The position numbers and the translations under genes were made by a program. A stretch of DNA of 64,000 nt from CBFHMJ01 sp965656875 (GTDB taxonomy: Bacteria > Pseudomonadota > Gammaproteobacteria > Enterobacterales > Alteromonadaceae): contig CBFHMJ010000038.1 in assembly GCA_965656875.1 (NCBI GenBank), forward strand, positions 246,027 through 310,026, given 5' to 3'. Below the pieces are notes generated by a model that had not been told where the DNA came from, searched no databases, and was given only the letters and a program-made list of their open reading frames with translations. Of the stretch, positions 60,101 to 64,000 are shown piece by piece; positions within the stretch are counted from its first letter, which is position 1; each line of letters begins with the position of its first letter.

Positions 60101-63100
60101 TGCTGGATCGCACCGACCGTGACTGGCTGGTTCGTATGGGCACCGGTGACGGCCTCACTCCACCACACAATGTCTATACCGATCCCCCTTACTTTGAACT
60201 GTGTGATCCCAACACGGCGCGCCAGAAAAATTATCATTGCGCCCTATTACCTGTCGATTTTAATAAAGACGGTTATACCGATATCGTTGAGCTGCAAACC
60301 ATTTATCCCTTGTCATGTAATACCTATGGTTGCCCGCCACAGGAACATCCCTATCCGGTTCCTCTATCAATTGATGGGCAGGTTTATCTGTCAAATGGTG
60401 GTAATGCCGAAAGCACTATTTCATTCTCTGAGCCCGTGTTATTCAAAGACACTGAACTACTGCAACAATTATTCGGTGAAGAGTTCCACCGAAAAACGCG
60501 TCATTCATTCACACTCAGAGACTACGATGAAGATGGCATGCATGAAGAAAGTTATTTCGTCAAAAATGCCCTGCAACAACATCGAATAATCGCTGTTCAT
60601 CAGGCATCAGGCCGGATTGATATTGAATATCGACCGTTTGTCGATAATGCTATTTACCAGCAAACAGCGGCCAGAACCGTCAAGGAAGCCCAACAGCAAG
60701 GTCTGGGAGCCAGTAATAAAGGCGTGAACCAGGACGACGGCTCTACGGCGAATAACCTGTTAGCGCCATTAACAGATAATCTTGGTGTCTATCAATTGAG
60801 TGTCCCCAATGGTATTGGCGGACAGAAAACTACACAGTTCTTTTATGAAAACAGTCGTTCTCATCGTCTTGGTTACGGCTTCCTCGGATTCGAAAAAGTC
60901 ACAGAAACCACGCAATTTACTCCAAAACGCTCTCGTAAAACCGTAACGCACTATGCGCAGGAAGCAACATCAACCTATAAACTGACCGGCAAACCAGTCT
61001 ATGTTGCAACCCGGGTTACAGATACTGACGCAGATATATCAGATCGTCTTATTAAAGAAGCCTGGTACAACTGGCAAGTGCGTGTTTATCAGGATGATGC
61101 TGACAATGACGATGGGCAAAGCGTTGACAGTCCTCACTGGTTCACTTACCTCAAAGATCAGTTCACCGTCAACTACGAGCTAAACACGGGAAATGAAATC
61201 AATCGCCATTATCTGTCTGTCGCAGCAGTTGGTGAAGAATCATCCTGTGAAAAACCAACCCTGTTAACACTGAAAGACAGAACCACAACAACTGATGACT
61301 TTTACGATAGTCACGGCAGTGTCAAACAAACGGTTGAAAAGCATTGTGACAGCTTTGGTGTGATGGGGAGTGATAAGCGCCGAACAGATATTCAGCATTT
61401 CACCGATAGCTGGGTGTTAGATAAACCTGAAACCCTGAAAACTATTCACTGGGTTTACGACAGTCGCAGTCAGAGTACAGAACGAGTCTCACACCACGAA
61501 ACAACCGACTGGTCAGACATCGGACTGCCCAACAGTTTCATCAATGAGCCTGATGGCACAGCCAGTGAATATCTTAAAACAACTCTGGAATACACCAACA
61601 ACGGGCTGGAAAAGAAACGAACTGAGACCGTCATTGACTACGCTGACGATGGGATTGATTTCATTAATCGAACACAAACACGAGATTACTCACGAGACGC
61701 TAATGGATACTTAACCATCAACGAAACTAACTGGCTCGGTCATCAGGAAAAACAACGCTATGATCCTGCATATGGTCAGTTAATTCACTCCACAGATCCC
61801 AATGATTTAACAACACAGTACACGCTGGACCCCGCAGGACGAACAACATCGATCCGTCACGCTAACGGCAGTGGCTCAGATACCTGGTTCCGCTATGTTA
61901 ACGGTGGCGACACACAACAGTGGTATCAACAAACCAAAGCAATCGGCGAAACCGCCATTCGCGTCACCTACGATAGTCTCGGCCGGGAAGTTGAGCGCAG
62001 AGAGCGCGGTCTGACCGGGCGCTTTTACTTCACGTCAACCCACTATGATACTGAAGGAAACGTTTATCGCACCAGTCAACCTTACGCCATCGGCCAGTCT
62101 GTGCATTTCACCAGGCAAACGTTTGATGTCGTCGGCAGACTGATCAAAACAACATTCCCTGACGATCAAACTCAGACTCAACAGTGGACAGAACAGGCAG
62201 GCACCAGCCAGGTTACCTTCACTAATGCTCTCGGTCATAAAACGCTCCGTCAGCGAGATGCTGCTGGTCGCAACAGAGTCATTACCGATGCGCTCAACAC
62301 TGTCGTCAGACTGGATTACGACCCCGATGGAAACCTGTCACGTGCCAGCGTAACGGCAGATAACGAGACAGAAACAATTTCTCACCATATCGACTGGGAT
62401 AAAGCAGGGAATAAAATCAGGTTAATCGATCCGGACAGTGGTACACAGTCATGGCAGTACAATGCGTTGGGTTTTAAAACGGCCCATACCAACGCTGTCG
62501 GTCAGAGTATTCGCTATGTGTACGACAAGGCAGGACGACAGATCAAACGTACAGATATCGGTATTGTCGCTCTTCAAACGATTTGGGACAGCCAACCATC
62601 CGGTGTCGGGAAAGCAGCCTCTTATCAGGGCGTGGACACCGATGGGCTGGCCTGGGAGCAAGTGTTTAAATATGACGATTACGGAAATCTGGCACAGACC
62701 AACACCCGCTACGATGGATTCAACTGGTCTGTTATACAACATTACGATGCATTCAATCGCCCCGTTGCCACTCGATGGCCAAATGGAGTGGCAACCTGGC
62801 AAGCATATAATCAATACGGGGTTAAAAATGCACTGTATCGCTACCCCGATACAGCACCACTCTGGCAGGCCCTCGACGATAACGGCTTTGGTCATATCAC
62901 CAAAGAGCTGGCAGGTAATGGCGTTAAAACAACCCGGGAATACACCCCTGAAACCGGATTAATCAACCTGATCACCGCCAGTGATGAGGAAACCGTGGTT
63001 CAGGATCACCGTTATTCCTTTGATGCAGAGGGCAATCTCCGACTTCGCTCCGATGTTAAACATGGCGTGCTGCAACACTTTTGCTACGACTCCCTGTCAC

Positions 63101-64000
63101 GCCTGACCGATTACCCCGTCAACGATACCTGTAGCGATGTTGAAGATGGTGACTATGCCAACTCAATGATGGCGTATGACCCTCATGGAAATATTCTGAA
63201 AAAGGACAATAAATCATATCGCTATGGTGAACAGGCTGGTCCCCACGCTGTTACCACCTTTGACGATACGCCACTGACCTACAACACCGCCGGACAACGG
63301 CTCTCAGGCGCAGGTCATCAAATCCAGTGGCATGCTATCGGTAAACCCACACAGATTGATAACCCCAGTACCACCATCCGTTTTCATTATGGTCCACTGC
63401 TGAACCGTATCAAACGGACAGAGACCGGCGATCAAACCACAACCAGCTGGTATATTGCCCAAGATATTGAACTACTCCGTGATACATCAGGCCAGCACTT
63501 TCGTATCACGCTCGATGAGGTTGGCGTCCTGCAAACCGGACCTGACGCGGGCATGACCTGGCTTCACCGGGATCACCTGGGTTCCATTGTCGCCAAAACC
63601 ACCGCAGATACCCAAACTCATCTGTTAGCAAATACACCATGGGGTGCTCGCCAGATAACACACTGGGATACATCACCCACCGAGACAGCAGATACGCCTG
63701 CCTTTCAACATGCGACCCGCCGCGGCTTTACCAATCATGAGCATATTGATGGCACAGGCCTCATCCATATGAACGGTCGCCTTTACGACACCCTAACTGG
63801 TCGGTTTATCTCACCTGACCCATGGATTCAGGACCCCGAGAACACACAATCCTGGAACCGATACAGCTACGTGTGGAATAATCCCCTTCGTTATACCGAT
63901 CCCACCGGTGAATGGGTGATCATTGCCAAATGGATTGCAGATGCTGTCGCCATTGGTCTTGCAGCATACAATGCCTGGGACGCCGTTGATTCCACCATTG
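54106..64000 (+). CDS. Giant secreted SpvB/TcdB-RHS repeat protein, 3' end beyond the window
   Basis: 3298 codons are visible and open to the right edge. GTG at 54106 has AGAGAGGA 5 bases upstream; ATG 54004 in the same frame is the alternative. Sec signal with late core LFWLLILSTL and cleavage near TASA-ND (residue 60). Order of domains: four FG-GAP calcium repeats (about 74-258, D-x-N-G-D-G-x-D-D), two fibronectin-III-like (435-623), a VCBS/cadherin-like (627-722), about six tandem Ig-like repeats bounded by N-D-A/T-P and E-D-T/E (722-1320), a putative-Ig He_PIG-like (1327-1415), an SpvB N-terminal-type block with G-F-G-W-x-L (1437-1712), a second FG-GAP set (1745-2075), YD/RHS repeats (about 2545-3130) and the RHS core GRLYDTLTGRFISPDP (about 3222-3269). 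The RHS shell normally encloses a C-terminal toxin, which would lie past 64000. Confidence 0.92.
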   Translation, partial: MNRIKAMEHSAISNTAAQGNGQHSFKRTNTATYFSVNTTTAIIRLFWLLILSTLTSTASANDTVSWNSEQFIALHGDINGDGRDDLLLQPRGANAEVSTGSVTFQSSSRQYLTDDSHFLTFLPDFTSARLLLADINGDGKDDLVTFSAGEARVRLSNGNGFAEVSQTLSNPESLHFLNAFDAYLYYAGDFNGDGRDEFIALSDNPHRPDRAHVLMQTEANGQLNVHQSPGEEAVWAQQQSSRLIIADYNNDGRDDIFAVARKANDPHWLVLSSDKGRFSSRGQQIRHRLTNHDWDDERHSIMAINGLLTPGVELLRRNNRPGGFDERGEWHAEAGSEPGDVVARRSADKQQIVNKPQVANKQAPVNPEVVRPSLAQVSLRSSVSDRRSSESINSASASSASTDAIDCSDPLYNPTSGTEGSGCSFLTLPDTPTGYPTISGSAYKPLNIGFTVGFAVVADATYYELYAGDGGLDPAAVTYTKVYSGSVFQPSFSYSTAGHRYYKYKACNSVGCSGLSPWRRIYVYDAPEAIRSPVLSASSVYSSATVSLDFVEAGYSVDGTNHKVWQSFNGGAETLIYDFTRTQWQQNQHHVSQTLNEPGSYVWRAQACSPSVGCGPSTSFTITVTNRAPVAVADTFTHLLEDTPAALSVLANDTDPDGHLISLHDIMAVPLGGQVVINGNQAVYTPYNQWCGDDRFTYRVKDAFGAVSSAVLVSLTVNCVNDAPYVSHLSSNYTVNEDTSATITYTLRDFDSDVNAASVSVLSSSNPAVLPLANIVPGGSGTARTLQLQGAAHQHGSSDVTFRVSDGTDAQDYTFNVVIHPVNDLPVATGLAGHVLTEDTPLTIAVPVADVETPASALTLTSVGSSNYTVLPTPNVVISGSGATRSITLTPAANQSGSGIVWLQLSDGTDSATYGLTFTVNPVNDTPTAGPLSGHVLDEDDSQAITLTVNDVETPASEVVLRVKGSSNTALVPVSHAVISGSGNTRTLTLTPAANQSGSGTIWLGVHDGTVEATYGLSYTVNPVNDAPTVSTIPVQVMNEDETLQVPFTIADIDTALSQLSLSATAGNPLLVNTSDITFSGSGQNRTLTITPLPGRDGETDITVHVNDGTRTTSRTFHLTVNGVNDAPTLTNPGSVLTDEDHSLTLSVKLSDSETPASQLAFNVVSSSNPALLPLSHITVSGNDAYRTLTLTPTPNTHGFSTVTLSVSDGELTRTQTFTLTVRSINDLPLIQPPADIGMLTGQLFSVPLVVSDVETPLANLTITASAHDPSLISPDRLVPQFVNGQHLLHVTAGSSTGHTLVDVRVSDGSASRRTSFNVQIDRAPEPPTISGEPPTAAYVGEFYEFIPDANDRNINDTLSFLIANKPGWASFDATTGKLSGTPAVDDIGTYATIIISVTDGSHTVSMTPFSLNVQFGELDLPESINPENDALTGAVWYGALEGEHRVENDGSFTYRLPIEVPVGINNLQPKLAISYNANRRNSILGFGWTLEGFSTISRCNASLIRDGYISGIADNDRYKYCLDGTRLIEVSDNEFRTEEDTFQRISFKDNSWFVTDKHGTTATLGGNINAKLVNSAENAIRWYTSEIKDVHGNYMVVNRDEANRLTSIDYTKHDSADASSQRISFGWENRDDVLVQYMGGAKSLNNQRLVSITTYSYNKRVSQYQFHYQTNDQTYNDEIYHDPALLSRLFRITRCFNTDSQCTEPVTFDWTAVNKSHYRYQSNPVGEANYQPLQHDNELYGQETYLDVDGDGEIESYTSTSLVTDASFTGITLEPTITDTGSNSVTYTPTSQPVFVGMDINADGFDDIVRKDNLGNGLHVYLSDGEIMPDPTGESNWSITRDQLSFYSTRKKDYDPQIQGWVKVTKRWSYKTILRDLNGDGLVDIMRYPPHCLSSTCSWEGFEPLDFSVAFNTGNGFSAFTAWIANYKTAGISLENSNYFHFPDFNGDGLLDLVFNDGTLVYINDGTGAVSKLPDATTGSYAGGNADFNGDGLTDYFVLDRTDRDWLVRMGTGDGLTPPHNVYTDPPYFELCDPNTARQKNYHCALLPVDFNKDGYTDIVELQTIYPLSCNTYGCPPQEHPYPVPLSIDGQVYLSNGGNAESTISFSEPVLFKDTELLQQLFGEEFHRKTRHSFTLRDYDEDGMHEESYFVKNALQQHRIIAVHQASGRIDIEYRPFVDNAIYQQTAARTVKEAQQQGLGASNKGVNQDDGSTANNLLAPLTDNLGVYQLSVPNGIGGQKTTQFFYENSRSHRLGYGFLGFEKVTETTQFTPKRSRKTVTHYAQEATSTYKLTGKPVYVATRVTDTDADISDRLIKEAWYNWQVRVYQDDADNDDGQSVDSPHWFTYLKDQFTVNYELNTGNEINRHYLSVAAVGEESSCEKPTLLTLKDRTTTTDDFYDSHGSVKQTVEKHCDSFGVMGSDKRRTDIQHFTDSWVLDKPETLKTIHWVYDSRSQSTERVSHHETTDWSDIGLPNSFINEPDGTASEYLKTTLEYTNNGLEKKRTETVIDYADDGIDFINRTQTRDYSRDANGYLTINETNWLGHQEKQRYDPAYGQLIHSTDPNDLTTQYTLDPAGRTTSIRHANGSGSDTWFRYVNGGDTQQWYQQTKAIGETAIRVTYDSLGREVERRERGLTGRFYFTSTHYDTEGNVYRTSQPYAIGQSVHFTRQTFDVVGRLIKTTFPDDQTQTQQWTEQAGTSQVTFTNALGHKTLRQRDAAGRNRVITDALNTVVRLDYDPDGNLSRASVTADNETETISHHIDWDKAGNKIRLIDPDSGTQSWQYNALGFKTAHTNAVGQSIRYVYDKAGRQIKRTDIGIVALQTIWDSQPSGVGKAASYQGVDTDGLAWEQVFKYDDYGNLAQTNTRYDGFNWSVIQHYDAFNRPVATRWPNGVATWQAYNQYGVKNALYRYPDTAPLWQALDDNGFGHITKELAGNGVKTTREYTPETGLINLITASDEETVVQDHRYSFDAEGNLRLRSDVKHGVLQHFCYDSLSRLTDYPVNDTCSDVEDGDYANSMMAYDPHGNILKKDNKSYRYGEQAGPHAVTTFDDTPLTYNTAGQRLSGAGHQIQWHAIGKPTQIDNPSTTIRFHYGPLLNRIKRTETGDQTTTSWYIAQDIELLRDTSGQHFRITLDEVGVLQTGPDAGMTWLHRDHLGSIVAKTTADTQTHLLANTPWGARQITHWDTSPTETADTPAFQHATRRGFTNHEHIDGTGLIHMNGRLYDTLTGRFISPDPWIQDPENTQSWNRYSYVWNNPLRYTDPTGEWVIIAKWIADAVAIGLAAYNAWDAVDSTI
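56569..57179 (+). repeat. Diverged tandem repeats of an Ig-like unit in the RHS giant
   Basis: Units of roughly 300 bases. A near-identical stretch (CTTAACCCCGGC[A/G]GCCAATC then AGTCCGGCAG) recurs at about 56769 and 57070, and the protein repeats V-N-D-x-P, D-V-E-T-P-A-S and GSSN at the same offsets. High GC: 40 of 60 bases at 56581-56640. Confidence 0.8.

Noticed and set aside
1..64000. CRISPR array, insertion sequences, tRNA or attachment sites
   Set aside because: No regularly spaced short repeats, transposase motifs, tRNA-like cloverleaf or flanking direct repeats were seen on either strand. The three-copy array at 35 kb is tandem transcription units, not CRISPR.

Overview
The window looks like chromosomal DNA of a marine-type gammaproteobacterium. 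The evidence is a canonical 865-residue AcnB, a glnK-amtB operon with NtrC and sigma-54 sites, Fur-box promoters, a CusCBA-type RND metal pump, and modest GC content with patches of very different composition. Nothing in the window fixes the genus. I saw no tRNA, rRNA, CRISPR array, insertion sequence or origin.

Region 1 (1-12280, all + strand) is a lipid biosynthesis and export cluster already running at the left edge. It holds the end of a sterol-desaturase-family gene, a mycolate-cyclopropane-synthase-type methyltransferase, an acyl carrier protein, a soluble diiron acyl-ACP desaturase, a three-His-box membrane desaturase, a fatty-acyl-AMP ligase and a hotdog thioesterase. These are followed by an MMPL/RND exporter fused to a LolA-like domain, an outer-membrane beta-barrel protein, an alpha/beta hydrolase and an Mpo1-like protein. 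A rubredoxin and a MAPEG protein follow just outside the tight operon. Together they would load a fatty acid on a dedicated ACP, desaturate and methylate it there, release it and export it.

Region 2 (12281-30180) is one secreted giant of 5830 residues with Gly-rich, Calx-beta-like, PA14-like, LamG-like, FG-GAP and EF-hand-like segments.

Region 3 (30181-37472) is housekeeping on the - strand (amtB, glnK, acnB, an iron-type alcohol dehydrogenase). Between acnB and the dehydrogenase lies the most striking object of the window: three tandem, diverged copies of a roughly 240-250-nt transcription unit on the + strand. Each has a Fur box over the -35, a -10 at 17-nt spacing, four conserved RNA blocks at near-constant spacing, and an intrinsic terminator whose stem covaries between copies around a conserved loop. 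I read these as a triplicated iron-responsive sRNA, functionally like RyhB/PrrF but with no recognised sequence homology. One conserved block can pair with the acnB Shine-Dalgarno.

Region 4 (37577-44486, - strand) is a copper/silver-type efflux operon (cusC, cusB, cusA order) whose adaptor carries a fused CusF-like domain and a Met/His repeat tail, preceded by a His-rich exported protein. Region 5 (44816-51473) has a DHH phosphoesterase, a REC-PAS-PAS-GGDEF-EAL protein and an M13 metallopeptidase lipoprotein.

Region 6 (51613-64000) has a five-gene - strand operon of small unknown proteins plus an XRE regulator. It is divergent from a giant secreted SpvB/RHS protein (at least 3298 residues) that runs off the right edge just after the RHS core, so its C-terminal effector and any immunity gene lie outside the window.
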